Origin: Streptomyces sp. SDr-06
Lineage (GTDB): Bacteria > Actinomycetota > Actinomycetes > Streptomycetales > Streptomycetaceae
Assembly: GCF_003324565.1 (NCBI RefSeq)
Contig: NZ_QOLA01000030.1
Span: 1 to 64,000 of the forward strand
Reading direction: 5' to 3'
Length of the DNA: 64,000 nt
Shown here: positions 25,192-33,968 of the stretch, piece after piece
Layout: each line of letters starts with the position of its first letter
How positions within the stretch are numbered: the first letter of the stretch is position 1
Notes under the pieces: generated by a model
What the model was told of the DNA's origin: nothing
Databases searched by the model: none
The model's input: only the letters and a program-made list of their open reading frames with translations
Translations under genes and position numbers: made by a program

Positions 25192-27338
25192 CGGCTCAAC
25201 TCCGCTTGTTTGACAGAAGTGTGGACGGCGGACGCGGTGGCGGATCCGGCGGCGCTCGCGGCCACCGCCGCGAGCATGGCCCGCGACTTGACGACGGTCT
25301 CCGTGTACTCCTCCTCCGGGTCGGACAGCGCGACGATGGCGCCGCCGACCCCGAAGGTGGTCTCTCCGTTCGCCGACACCAGGGTGCGGATGACGATGCT
25401 CAGATCGGCCGCCCCGCTGAGCGAGAACCAGCCGAGCGCCCCGGAGTAGACCCCGCGCGGCCCGTCCTCCAGTCGGTCGATGATCTCCATGGTGCGCAGC
25501 TTGGGCGCCCCCGTCATCGAACCGCCCGGGAAGGCCGCCCGCACGCACGAGACCGCGGACTCCGACGGGCGCAGCCGGCCCCGGATCGTCGACACCAGCT
25601 GGTGCACCGGGGCGTAGGTCTCCACGTCGAAGAGGACGGGTACGTGCACGCTGCCGACGTCGCACACCATGTTGAGGTCGTTGCGGACCAGGTCGACGAT
25701 CATGAGGTTCTCGGCCCGGTCCTTCTCGTGGCCGAACAGGTCGGCTCGCAGTGCCTCGTCCTCGCTGGAAGTGGCGCCGCGCGGCCGCGTTCCTTTGATC
25801 GGTTTGGACTCGGCGATGCGGTCGGCACCGATGGACAGGAAGCGCTCGGGTGAGGCGCTGAGCACCGCGAGGTCCCGGAAGTCGAGCAGGGCCCCATACG
25901 GCACGGGGCTGATCCGGCGGAGCTGGGTGTAGGTGCGCAGCGGGTCGATCGCGCCGGCCGCGCCGACCGTGTTGGTCAGGCAGATCTCGTAGGATTCCCC
26001 GTCACGGATCTCGTCCAGGCACTGGGCGATGAGCTTGAGGTAGGCCTCCTTGCCGTGCCGTGGACTGGCCTCGTACCGGTCGGGCTCGGTGGTGAGCACG
26101 GTGGGCGGCGCCTCTTGGGACCCGTGGTGTGACGGCAGCGCGCACAGGCGGTCGGCCGTGTCGGCCAGCCAGGCCTCGGCCGCGTCGGTGCCCGCCTGGG
26201 CACCGTCGCTGAGGGCGAGCAGATAGCTGGTCCGCTCCAGGTGGTCGAGGACCACGAGCCGGTCGACGAACAGCATGGCCGCGTCGGGGGTCGGCGACCG
26301 GTGAGCCGCCTGACCGCCGGTCTCCGCCTTCAACTCGTAGCCGAGGTAGCCGACGTAACCGAGATTGAAGTCGAACGGCAGCCCCTGGGGCGTCGGTACC
26401 GCGCGCTGCCGCAACCGCCCGTCGAGGTAGTCGAAGAACTCCTCGCGTACCTGCTGTGTTTGACCGTCGGCGTGCAGCACGCTGACCGTGCGCTCTGCGA
26501 CGTCGTAGGTGACGTACTCGGCCAGCGGTCCGTCGGCGGCTCCGAGGAAGGAGAAGCGGGACAGTCCGTCGAGCACGGCGCTGCTGTCGAGCCAGAAGCT
26601 GGTCCCCTGATCCGCGAACAGGTCCCGGTAGAGCGCGTCGGCGGCAGGCAGGTGGGGCACCTGGCGGACGTGCACCTGAAGGGGGCTCTGACCGGCCTGA
26701 GCCGGCGTGTGCGTCGGCTCTGCCACGGGGCTGGGGGAGGTGGTGGGGCGCGTTGTCCGTCGGCGGGGCCAACTACGGCCCAGGTCGCGGAAGTTGGCGA
26801 GGAGCTCCTTGCCGTACTCGCTGCCGATGGACTCGGGGTGGAACTGGACCCCCCAGATCGGCTCGGACCGGTGCCGCAGGGCCATGGGGATGCCGTCCGG
26901 GGTCCACGCGATGGTCTCGAGGTCGTCGGGCATCTCGGTCACGGCGAGTGAGTGGTAGCGCACCACCGAGAACGGTGAAGGCAGGCCCTTGAGGATGTCC
27001 ACGCCCGTGTGGATGACCGGTGACACCCTGCCGTGCATCGGCTGCGGCGCGTGCTCCACGGTTCCGCCGAACAGATGGCTGATGCCCTGGTGGCCGAGGC
27101 AGACGCCGAGCGTGGGCAGACCGGACCGGATGGCGGGTGCGCTGACCCCGAAGTCCCGTTCCCGGTCGGGCCGGCCGGGGCCCGGCGACACGACCACGGC
27201 GTCGAACGCGTCGAAGTCGATGGCATCGGCGTCCACGTCGTTGCGCACGACGGTAGGCGGGCGGCCGTTCACCTCACCGAGGTATTGGTAGAGGTTGTAG
27301 GTGAAGGAATCGTAGTTGTCTATCAGCAGTGTACGCAT
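25188..27338 (-). CDS. Fused 4-amino-4-deoxychorismate synthase (PapA/PabAB type)
   Basis: A 716-residue fusion. The N-terminal glutamine amidotransferase (1-185) has the catalytic Cys80 in GVCLGHQG and His167/Glu169 in FHPESIG. The C-terminal chorismate-binding part (about 215-690) has PIKGT at 513-517. The lysine there is the feature of aminodeoxychorismate synthases; anthranilate synthases have alanine. Other blocks are MIVDLVRNDLN, FPGGSMTGAPKLRTMEIID and GVYSGALGWFS. The enzyme turns chorismate and glutamine into 4-amino-4-deoxychorismate. No lyase gene is nearby, so the product is probably sent on by the adjacent mutase rather than to folate. Arrangement as PapA beside mutase and dehydrogenase is that of chloramphenicol- and pristinamycin-type p-aminophenylalanine pathways. 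Confidence 0.93.
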   Translation of the reverse strand: MRTLLIDNYDSFTYNLYQYLGEVNGRPPTVVRNDVDADAIDFDAFDAVVVSPGPGRPDRERDFGVSAPAIRSGLPTLGVCLGHQGISHLFGGTVEHAPQPMHGRVSPVIHTGVDILKGLPSPFSVVRYHSLAVTEMPDDLETIAWTPDGIPMALRHRSEPIWGVQFHPESIGSEYGKELLANFRDLGRSWPRRRTTRPTTSPSPVAEPTHTPAQAGQSPLQVHVRQVPHLPAADALYRDLFADQGTSFWLDSSAVLDGLSRFSFLGAADGPLAEYVTYDVAERTVSVLHADGQTQQVREEFFDYLDGRLRQRAVPTPQGLPFDFNLGYVGYLGYELKAETGGQAAHRSPTPDAAMLFVDRLVVLDHLERTSYLLALSDGAQAGTDAAEAWLADTADRLCALPSHHGSQEAPPTVLTTEPDRYEASPRHGKEAYLKLIAQCLDEIRDGESYEICLTNTVGAAGAIDPLRTYTQLRRISPVPYGALLDFRDLAVLSASPERFLSIGADRIAESKPIKGTRPRGATSSEDEALRADLFGHEKDRAENLMIVDLVRNDLNMVCDVGSVHVPVLFDVETYAPVHQLVSTIRGRLRPSESAVSCVRAAFPGGSMTGAPKLRTMEIIDRLEDGPRGVYSGALGWFSLSGAADLSIVIRTLVSANGETTFGVGGAIVALSDPEEEYTETVVKSRAMLAAVAASAAGSATASAVHTSVKQAELSR

Positions 27339-27363
27339 CCCGGATTTCCCCCCGTTGGAAAGC

Positions 27364-27696
27364 TCATTCTGGAATACTGCCTCCGCCTGTTGCCGGAAAG
27401 GCGATGTCTCCAGCTATCACCAGGTCCTCCACCCGGCAGGTCTCTTCGATGATCACTTCGTAGAGCCGGCGAAGGAAATCGCGATCGACGTGGTGGGCCG
27501 CGCCGTATTCGGCTGCCCTTTGCTGAACGATCCCGATGCGATGGGGCTGCATCATGGGGACGCCGTTCTCGCGTTTGTGGTCCGCTATGCGCACACAGCA
27601 TTCGATGCGCCGCCTGATGATGTCAAGAAGTTGTTCGTCGATGCGGTCGAGTTCTCCGCGTAACGCCTCGAGCGGGGCCGTATTCCCGACGGGCAT
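27364..27696 (-). CDS. Chorismate mutase-like protein (PapB type), carries a TTA codon
   Basis: A 110-residue AroQ-type helical mutase. The first helix is LEALRGELDRIDEQLLDII with its active-site arginine, followed by ADHKREN with the lysine, and a last helix FLRRLYEVIIEETCRVEDL. Located between the aminodeoxychorismate synthase and ligase genes, it most likely rearranges 4-amino-4-deoxychorismate to 4-amino-4-deoxyprephenate. Codon 12 (27661-27663) is TTA, the rare leucine codon that needs the bldA tRNA in Streptomyces; I saw no other TTA in the cluster genes I checked. The start at 27696 lies one base after the ligase stop codon (27698-27700), so translation is coupled. The stop is 25 bases before the synthase start. 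Confidence 0.88.
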   Translation of the reverse strand: MPVGNTAPLEALRGELDRIDEQLLDIIRRRIECCVRIADHKRENGVPMMQPHRIGIVQQRAAEYGAAHHVDRDFLRRLYEVIIEETCRVEDLVIAGDIAFPATGGGSIPE

Positions 27697-27697
27697 G

Positions 27698-29041
27698 TCA
27701 CATCCTCTGGTAGAGAACCGGGACTTTGTTCCGTTCGGTCTGTGCAAACTCCTCCAGGCCCCTCCGCTCCACCGTGAATTCGACGCACCGTGGGCCGGTG
27801 ATGACCTGGTGGATGTGATGGGCTTCGTGCAGGGACTCCGCGACGGCCGCCGTGGTGATTCCGGTCGGCGTCCGGGGCGAGAGCAGCAACCGGACTCTGT
27901 AGTGGGGAAATTCCCAGAGCACCTGGAATTGGCAGTCGGCCGGGTCCAGGACTCCCAAGGCGGCCAGTCGCTCCAGGAGCTGGTCGGACGAGACCTTCCA
28001 GGTGTCCACGATCAGCGTCTGGCCGATGCGGCCCAGCAGCGTCAGCCGCTGCGTCTGGCTGCCGCACGCGCATCCCGGCGGGTCCATCCGGCCGCGGTCG
28101 CCGATCCGATAGCGGAACAGGGCCATTCCGGTGGTCGCGAGTGGAGTGACCACCACCGCCCCGGGACGGCCCGCGGGCACGGGTTCACCGGTGCTTTCGT
28201 CGACGATCTCCACCACGACCGCGTCCTCGTGCACATGGTGTTCCGCCGCGGAGATATGGGCGCACTGGTACCCGATCGGGCCGGTCTCGGTCGTGGAGTA
28301 CGCGAAGGACCGGACGGTCAGTTCCGGGGCCACGGCGGCGATCGCGTCCCTGCGCGCCTGTCCGACCGGCTCGCCCATGTAGAGAAGCCGCCGCAGGTGC
28401 GGGACCGTCGCCGCGGTCTCGGTCGCCACGAGTTCGGCACCGTGGGACGGGGACGAGACGATCGTGTCAATTCCGTGCTCGCGCACCAGTTCGGCTATGT
28501 GGGCCATGGAGGGCTTGTTGCCGAGCGGAAAGGCGAGGGCGGGCACCAGCTGGAGCACGTCCTGCACGAAAGTGAAGGCGCCGCCCAGTTCCGCCGGGTG
28601 CATGCAGTTCGCCACCCGGCGGGGCAGCGGGGGCGCGGCGGCGTGGATGCCCCTCGCGCCGAGCCGGTTCACCTGCCGGGTGAACTCCCAGGAGTGGTAG
28701 AGGACTTTGTTGAGGCCCGAGGTTCCGCTGGAGCGGATCACCAGACCCGATTTCCCGCCGTCCATGAGGAATTCCTCGGAGCCGGGCGGAGAGCCACCGG
28801 CGAGGTCCTGTGGTGTCAGTATCGGCAGTCGGGTCAGTTCGGACGGGTGGCTCACCCGGTCGAGCTCCGGCCAACGACGGTTCACCGAAGGACTGTTGCG
28901 CGCCGCTGCGACCATCGTCTGGAGATTGGTGTCCCGCAGCCGCTCCAGATCCGATCTGCTGAAGGCATTGAGGTTGTCGGCGAGCCTTATCGCGTGATCG
29001 CCGACAACGTTGTTCGAGCGTGCGTGGGTCTCGGTTGTCAT
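27698..29041 (-). CDS. PaaK-like acyl/aryl-CoA ligase (ANL superfamily)
   Basis: A 447-residue adenylate-forming enzyme of the phenylacetate-CoA ligase group. The phosphate-binding loop is IRSSGTSGLNKVLYHS, followed by LLYMGEPVG, FAYSTTETGPIGYQC, the ribose-binding segment YRIGDRGRM and the hinge LLGRIGQTLIV. Such enzymes activate aryl- or acyl-carboxylates as AMP esters and pass them to CoA or a carrier. In this operon it is the first gene and could supply the acyl donor for the oxoamine synthase domain. The substrate is not deducible. A CxC pair (CACGSQ) replaces a plain loop, as in several PaaK relatives that bind zinc. The start at 29041 faces the divergent DAHP synthase across 700 bases. 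Confidence 0.85.
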   Translation of the reverse strand: MTTETHARSNNVVGDHAIRLADNLNAFSRSDLERLRDTNLQTMVAAARNSPSVNRRWPELDRVSHPSELTRLPILTPQDLAGGSPPGSEEFLMDGGKSGLVIRSSGTSGLNKVLYHSWEFTRQVNRLGARGIHAAAPPLPRRVANCMHPAELGGAFTFVQDVLQLVPALAFPLGNKPSMAHIAELVREHGIDTIVSSPSHGAELVATETAATVPHLRRLLYMGEPVGQARRDAIAAVAPELTVRSFAYSTTETGPIGYQCAHISAAEHHVHEDAVVVEIVDESTGEPVPAGRPGAVVVTPLATTGMALFRYRIGDRGRMDPPGCACGSQTQRLTLLGRIGQTLIVDTWKVSSDQLLERLAALGVLDPADCQFQVLWEFPHYRVRLLLSPRTPTGITTAAVAESLHEAHHIHQVITGPRCVEFTVERRGLEEFAQTERNKVPVLYQRM

Positions 29042-29750
29042 GATGAGCCGGCCGATATCCCTTCTGGTATGTACACGACGGCGCTGCATGGGCGTACACG
29101 GCCCGCGGCCTTGCGCGCTCGGCCTGGAGATCAATGTTTCAACGCGGTGCACAGTGCGGGTGCCACGGTCGGAGACCGGCTGTCGACACAGTTGTCCACG
29201 GAACTGATGCGGAGATCGGCACAGTTAAACGGATCGTGATATTCCACAACCGTCACCATCCCCGTTGCAGCCGCAGCATTGCATGGCGCCACGGCTGGAG
29301 GCAAGGGCTTTCCGGTTCGTCCGAAATTCCTTGTCGGCACTCCGGTTTGGTGGCACTTCGCAGAGATTCGCCGGGTCGCAGACAAGCCAAGTTGCTTATT
29401 CTCCATGATCGTGGTGGCTGATTGTCGCCGTGCACGTTCCGTGCCGGGAGCCGGGCTGGCTATCCTGGCCGCTATCTGACGCAGCGCGTTACGGGGGACC
29501 CTGGGGGAAGGGGTGGCGCTTCGCTTCACGTGGCTCCGTGGCCACGCCTCTAAGATCGACTTTCCAAGAGAGCCGCCGTAGGCCGAGTGCCGACGGTGCT
29601 GCTGACACGCCGATTGAATCGACGCCGGCCGGGTGCCGGAAACAGGCGGCGCGCCTTTCTTCGGGCGCGCCCCGAACTAGGGCGCCGCGCGAACTGAGCG
29701 CGACGCCTCGGTGTGCTGCTTATGGACGTCAATCGACGAATTAGGTGCCT
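29042..29750. other. Divergent promoter region of the aromatic cluster
   Basis: No convincing gene lies in these 709 bases, which are less GC-rich than the flanks, especially 29200-29420. Visible structure includes a hairpin with GGCGCGCC arms around TTTCTTCG at 29648-29671. A small frame at 29722-29754 (MDVNRRIRCL, stop TGA) has a stop codon that overlaps the DAHP synthase ATG. The region must carry the promoters for the eight-gene minus operon and for the DAHP synthase gene. No regulator gene is present in the cluster. Confidence 0.55.
29648..29671 (+). repeat. GC hairpin in the DAHP synthase leader
   Basis: Two copies of the self-complementary octamer GGCGCGCC flank TTTCTTCG and can pair as an eight-base-pair stem. 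It lies 80 bases upstream of the DAHP synthase start. It could act as an attenuator or terminator-like element in the leader. There is no direct evidence for regulation. Confidence 0.4.
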
Positions 29751-31190
29751 ATGAAAAGTACCGTGCGTTCCGATGAGGTGTTCGGCCTGGTGGAATCGCC
29801 GCCCGCGGACCCGGCTCCGGAGGCGGTGTCGCTGCCTGCCGAGTTGCGGCGCCGGCTCCACGAAGCACTGGCCCGCCCCGCGGCCCACCAACCGGACTGG
29901 CCCGATCCGGCCCGGGTGGTGCGGGCGCGAAGGGTGTTGGAGAGCGCGCTTCCCATCGCCGTCCCCGCTGAAGTGGACCAACTGCGCGAGCGACTGGCCG
30001 AGGTGGCGCTCGGCCGGGCCTTCCTGTTGCAGGCCGGCGACTGCGCGGAGACCTTCGCCGCGAACACCGAAACCCACCTGCGATCCACGATCCGCACCGT
30101 GCTGCAGATGGCGGTCGTGCTGACCTACGGAGCGAGCCTGCCCGTGGTGAAGGTGGGACGGATCGCCGGACAGTACGCCAAACCCCGCTCCTCGCCGACC
30201 GACGCGCAGGGCCTGCCCTCCTACCGGGGCGACATGGTCAACTCCGCCGACCCCACCTGGGAGGCGCGCACCCCGGACCCCTCCCGCATGGTCCGGGCCT
30301 ATGCCAATGCCGGCGCGACGATGAACCTGGTGCGGGCCCTGAACGCGGCGGGCATGGCAGACCTGCACCAACTCCATGCGTGGAACCAGGACTTCGTGCG
30401 GGACTCACCGGCCGGCCAGAAGTACGAGGCGGTGGCCGCCGAGATCGACCGGGGGCTGCGCTTCATGTCCGCCTGCCGTGCCGACGACGCCCAGGTGCGG
30501 GGCACCGAGATCTACGCCAGCCATGAGGCGCTGCTCATGGACTACGAGCGCTCCATGCTCCGGCTGGACACCCGGCACGGGCCCCAACTCTATGACGCCT
30601 CAGCCCACTTCCTCTGGATTGGGGAGCGCACCCGGCAGCTGGACGGAGCCCACATTGCGCTGGCCGAGCTGATGGCCAACCCGATAGGGGTGAAGCTCGG
30701 CCCGAACGTCACCCCCGAGCTGGCGGCCGAGTACGTGGAACGCCTGGACCCGCACGGGGTGCCGGGCCGGTTGACGCTGATCGCCCGCATGGGCAGCGAA
30801 CGCGTCCGTGACGTGTTGTCCACGGTGGTGGAGAAGGTCACCGCGAGCGGGCACCAGGTGATCTGGCAATGCGACCCGATGCACGGCAACACCCACACCT
30901 CGTCCAGCGGCTACAAGACCCGGCACTTCGACCGGATCGTGGACGAGGTCCGCGGCTTCTTCGAGGTCCACCAGCACCTGGGCACCCATCCCGGCGGCAT
31001 CCATGTCGAGCTGACCGGGCAGGACGTCACCGAGTGCCTCGGTGGCGGCCAGGAGATCGGCGACACCGACCTCCACGGACGCTACGAGACCGCCTGCGAT
31101 CCCCGGCTCAACTCCCAGCAGTCCCTCGAACTGGCCTTCCTGGTGGCCGAGATGTTCCGCCCGGCGAAGAACGGCGGGACCAGCCGTTGA
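29751..31190 (+). CDS. Class II 3-deoxy-D-arabino-heptulosonate-7-phosphate synthase
   Basis: A 479-residue plant-type (AroA II) DAHP synthase, which joins phosphoenolpyruvate and erythrose 4-phosphate to start the shikimate pathway. Family blocks are FLLQAGDCAETF, PVVKVGRIAGQYAKPRS, LPSYRGDMVN, EIYASHEALLMDYERSM, SAHFLWIGERTRQLDGAH, NPIGVKLGP, IWQCDPMHGNTH and GGIHVELTGQDVTECLGG. Clusters that drain chorismate often carry such a copy to raise precursor supply, which fits the divergent PapA/B/C-type genes. I chose the ATG at 29751; the GTG at 29745 is in frame. A ten-codon upstream frame overlaps the start as ATGA. Confidence 0.95.
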   Translation: MKSTVRSDEVFGLVESPPADPAPEAVSLPAELRRRLHEALARPAAHQPDWPDPARVVRARRVLESALPIAVPAEVDQLRERLAEVALGRAFLLQAGDCAETFAANTETHLRSTIRTVLQMAVVLTYGASLPVVKVGRIAGQYAKPRSSPTDAQGLPSYRGDMVNSADPTWEARTPDPSRMVRAYANAGATMNLVRALNAAGMADLHQLHAWNQDFVRDSPAGQKYEAVAAEIDRGLRFMSACRADDAQVRGTEIYASHEALLMDYERSMLRLDTRHGPQLYDASAHFLWIGERTRQLDGAHIALAELMANPIGVKLGPNVTPELAAEYVERLDPHGVPGRLTLIARMGSERVRDVLSTVVEKVTASGHQVIWQCDPMHGNTHTSSSGYKTRHFDRIVDEVRGFFEVHQHLGTHPGGIHVELTGQDVTECLGGGQEIGDTDLHGRYETACDPRLNSQQSLELAFLVAEMFRPAKNGGTSR

Positions 31191-31201
31191 GGGCGTACGC
31201 G

Positions 31202-32071
31202 TCATGCCTTGTCCAGGATCTGACGCACCGCGGCCTGGACGGCGGGCCAGGCCGCGGAACCGGGCCGGACGACATCGACATGGCTCGCGCCCGGCACCTC
31301 GATGAGCGTGCCCCCGGCCGCCTGCTGGTAGCGCCGGGAAACGGACACCGGCACCATCTCGTCCAGCTCTCCGTGCACGAGGAAGACCGGGACGTCCAAC
31401 GCGCCGAGGCCGACCGGGTCGGCCGCCGCGTACCGGTCGGGCACGTCGTGCGGGCCGCCCCCGAGGAAGTGAGCCACCGCGCCGTCGCCAAGGTTCAGCC
31501 GATGCGATTCGGCCATGTCCGCCACAGCGGCCAGGGCGACGACCCCGGCCACCTTGGCGGGCTGCACACTCCAACCGGGTGCTCCCGGGGGGAGGCGGTG
31601 GCGCAGAGCCGCCCACAGCCCGAGCTGTCCACCGGCCGAATGTCCGACATACACCATCCTGTCGAGGTCGACCCGGCCCGGATGCGCGCGCTCGAAGAGG
31701 GCGGGCAGCACGCCGAGTGCCTGGGCGACATCCGTGAAGGTCGTGGGCCAGCCCCCGCCCGCGCCGGTCCGCCGGTACTCCACATTGGCCACGGCGATGT
31801 TGTCCCCGAGGAGCGAGTCGACCGCCTTCGCGAGGTACTGACGGTCGTACTGCGCGCGCCAGAAGCCGCCGTGCAGCAACACCGCCAAAGGCACCGGCCC
31901 GGTCGCCCCGGCCGGGACGGCGAGGTCGGCGACCTGATCGGGTCCGGGGCCGTAGCTCACCGTGGAGCGGTCGTTCACCGTGGCGCACCTCGCGCATGTG
32001 AGGGGGAACGTGAGACCGACTACGATCCCGGCCAAGAGCGCGGAGTTCAATACCGCGTTCCCGCCGTACAT
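31202..32071 (-). CDS. Alpha/beta hydrolase, kynurenine formamidase/esterase-like
   Basis: A 289-residue alpha/beta hydrolase. The oxyanion block is LAVLLHGGFWRAQYDRQY, the nucleophile elbow YVGHSAGGQLGLWAAL, the acid in LVHGELDEMVPV and the histidine in GASHVDVV. The HGGFW signature and GHSAGG elbow are those of arylformamidase- and carboxylesterase-like enzymes. A hydrophobic N-terminus (LNSALLAGIVVGLTFPL) may be a signal or an anchor; no lipobox is present before Cys26. It is convergent with the DAHP synthase gene with an 11-base gap, so it is probably outside the cluster operon, although hydrolysis of an N-acyl aromatic amine would suit the pathway. Confidence 0.78.
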   Translation of the reverse strand: MYGGNAVLNSALLAGIVVGLTFPLTCARCATVNDRSTVSYGPGPDQVADLAVPAGATGPVPLAVLLHGGFWRAQYDRQYLAKAVDSLLGDNIAVANVEYRRTGAGGGWPTTFTDVAQALGVLPALFERAHPGRVDLDRMVYVGHSAGGQLGLWAALRHRLPPGAPGWSVQPAKVAGVVALAAVADMAESHRLNLGDGAVAHFLGGGPHDVPDRYAAADPVGLGALDVPVFLVHGELDEMVPVSVSRRYQQAAGGTLIEVPGASHVDVVRPGSAAWPAVQAAVRQILDKA

Positions 32072-32240
32072 GCCGGATCCGGCCGGTGTTTCGAGGGCGG
32101 ATCGGGCTGCCGAGTGAGGCGGCGATCATCCCGGGGCCACCCCGTGCCCCCTTGGCGCACCCCGTCGGGATAGTGTTCCCTTTGGTCTGGTTGGTCGGCT
32201 AGTGTCCCCCGGACGCACGGTCCGTAAGGGGGCACCACAC

Positions 32241-32924
32241 ATGTACGCCGTTGACGCCGTCGACAGACCCGGCCGCCCGCCCGGTGTCCGGACCGGCCCC
32301 AACGGGCTCACTTCCCGGCAGGCCGCCATCGTCGCCTTCATCGAGGACGAGGTGGCCCGCCAGGGATACCCGCCCTCGATGCGCGAGATCGGCCGCGCGG
32401 TCAAGCTGAAGAGCACCTCGTCCGTCGCCCACCAGATGATGGCCCTGGAGAACAAGGGCGTCCTCTACCGCGACCCGCACCGCCCCCGTGCCTACCGCGT
32501 CCGGGACGGCTGGAATGGACAGGACTCCACGTCCGCCGCCGACCTTTCGGCCCCGGTGAGCGTTCCGCTGGTCGGTCGGATCGCGGCCGGTTCCCCGATC
32601 CTGGCCGAGGAAGCGGTCGAGGACGTCCTGGCCATGCCACGTCACCTGGTCGGTGAGGGCGACCTGTTCGCGCTCACCGTCGTCGGCGACAGCATGATCG
32701 ACGCCGCGATCTGCGACGGCGACATCGTCACGGTCCGGCGTCAGGACTCCGCCGACCACGGCGACATCGTCGCGGCCCTGTTGGACGGCGAGGCCACCGT
32801 CAAGCGCCTGCGCCGCATGGACGGGCAGGTCTGGCTGATGCCCCACAACTCCGCCTACCAGCCGATCCCGGGCGACAGCGCCACCATTCTCGGCAAGGTG
32901 GTCGCGGTCCTCCGCACCCTGTGA
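32241..32924 (+). CDS. lexA: LexA-type SOS repressor (probable paralogue)
   Basis: A 227-residue LexA. The N-terminal winged helix includes LTSRQAAIVAFIEDEVARQG and PPSMREIGRAVKLKSTSSVAHQM. The C-terminal S24 self-cleavage domain has the Ala-Gly scissile bond in RIAAGSP, the serine in VVGDSMIDAAICDGD and the lysine in GEATVKRL. The start at 32241 follows AAGGGGG; a GTG at 32202 is possible. It is followed, tail-to-tail, by a Y-family polymerase-like gene and dnaE2, both typical LexA targets. A housekeeping lexA usually lies beside nrdR/nrdJ, so this is probably a second copy tied to the mutagenesis operon. I did not find a GAAC-N4-GTTC site in its own upstream region. Confidence 0.88.
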   Translation: MYAVDAVDRPGRPPGVRTGPNGLTSRQAAIVAFIEDEVARQGYPPSMREIGRAVKLKSTSSVAHQMMALENKGVLYRDPHRPRAYRVRDGWNGQDSTSAADLSAPVSVPLVGRIAAGSPILAEEAVEDVLAMPRHLVGEGDLFALTVVGDSMIDAAICDGDIVTVRRQDSADHGDIVAALLDGEATVKRLRRMDGQVWLMPHNSAYQPIPGDSATILGKVVAVLRTL

Positions 32925-32933
32925 TGCGAGGCC

Positions 32934-33968
32934 TCAGCCGGTAGGGGAGGACGGTCGGCGGCGGGCGAGCGAGGCGGGGCGGACGGCCTTCGGTCCGAAC
33001 TTGCGGCGTGCGGCATCGGCGGCCGCCTCGATGCGGCGCCGTTTGTCGTCAGCGGGATCCAGGAGCAGTTGCTGGTAGGCGTGTTCGGCGCTGGTGAGGC
33101 CTTCGGCCCGCAGGGTGATGGCGGTGACGCGGGCCCGCTGGAGACCGAGGCTCGCGAACAGGTCGCGGGCGGTGTGTGCCAGGGCGTTCGAGTGCGCCGT
33201 CGCCTCGGTCAGGGTGCGGGTGCGCGTCGTGGAGGTCCGGTCGGCATAGCGGACGGTCAGTGTCAGCGCACGGCAGACCTCCTTCGCCGTGCGCAGCCGC
33301 ACGCCGAGTTCCTCGGCGAGGCCGAGCAGGGCGCGGTGGTGCTGGGCGGGATCGAGTTCGTCGGCCGGGAAGCGATGGGTGCTGGACGTGGTGCGGATGA
33401 GCGTCTCGCGCTGGACGGGCCGTTCGTCGATGCCGCAGGCGAGGGCGTGGAGCTCGCGGGCGGGGCTCGCGCCGAGGATGCGGGCGAGGGTGGCGGGCGG
33501 GGTGTCGGCGAGTTCGCCGACGGTACGGATGCCGAACGTTTTGAGCGTGCGCGCCGTAGCCGGTCCGACGCCGGGAAGGAGCGCGGTGGGCTGGGGTCGC
33601 AGGAACGCTTCGACGGAGTCCGGGTCGGGATCGATGACGGTGATGCGCCCGGGCGCGGTGGCTGCGGCTGCCATCGCCGCGATCATCACCGAGTTCCCGG
33701 CGCCGATCGTCGTCGGCACCCCGTGCAGGGCCAGCGCGCGCAGCGCCAGCACCTGTGCCGCCTCGTAGGGGGTGCGGTCGAGGTAGCGCAGGGCGCCGGT
33801 GAGGTCGAGGTCGACCGCCAGATCCTGGGGGTGCGGCTGGTAGCGGGGCGTGAAGTTCTCCACCAGCGACATCAGCTCGCCGAACACGTGGTCCGCGTCG
33901 TCGTCGGGGCCCGGGTGAAAGAAGACCCGCATGATGCACCGCGCACGGTTGTGGCTCATGACGCTCAC
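32934..33968 (-). CDS. Y-family polymerase-like protein lacking catalytic segments (ImuB-like)
   Basis: A 344-residue protein. Its middle and C-terminus match DinB/ImuB: LLPGVGPATARTLKTFGIRTVGELAD is the helix-hairpin-helix thumb, and SSTHRFPADELDPAQHHRALL with VRYADRTSTTRTRTL form the little finger. The front is short. The usual first-aspartate segment (VDMDAFFAS-like) is missing, and the second catalytic block (SIDEAFLD in active enzymes) reads LAVDLDLTG. It should therefore not polymerise DNA and instead act as an ImuB-type adaptor between the sliding clamp and DnaE2. The GTG start overlaps the dnaE2 stop as GTGA, so the two proteins are co-translated. No ImuA/SplB-like gene is next to them. 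Confidence 0.82.
   Translation of the reverse strand: MSVMSHNRARCIMRVFFHPGPDDDADHVFGELMSLVENFTPRYQPHPQDLAVDLDLTGALRYLDRTPYEAAQVLALRALALHGVPTTIGAGNSVMIAAMAAAATAPGRITVIDPDPDSVEAFLRPQPTALLPGVGPATARTLKTFGIRTVGELADTPPATLARILGASPARELHALACGIDERPVQRETLIRTTSSTHRFPADELDPAQHHRALLGLAEELGVRLRTAKEVCRALTLTVRYADRTSTTRTRTLTEATAHSNALAHTARDLFASLGLQRARVTAITLRAEGLTSAEHAYQQLLLDPADDKRRRIEAAADAARRKFGPKAVRPASLARRRPSSPTG

Noticed and set aside
29134..29744. Several 60-130 codon frames in the cluster promoter region
   Set aside because: None has a good ribosome binding site, coding bias or family pattern; treated as noncoding.
16389..31190. Assignment of the cluster as a chloramphenicol or pristinamycin pathway
   Set aside because: The PapA/B/C-type genes are shared, but no peptide synthetase, N-oxygenase, halogenase or methyltransferase of those pathways is present.
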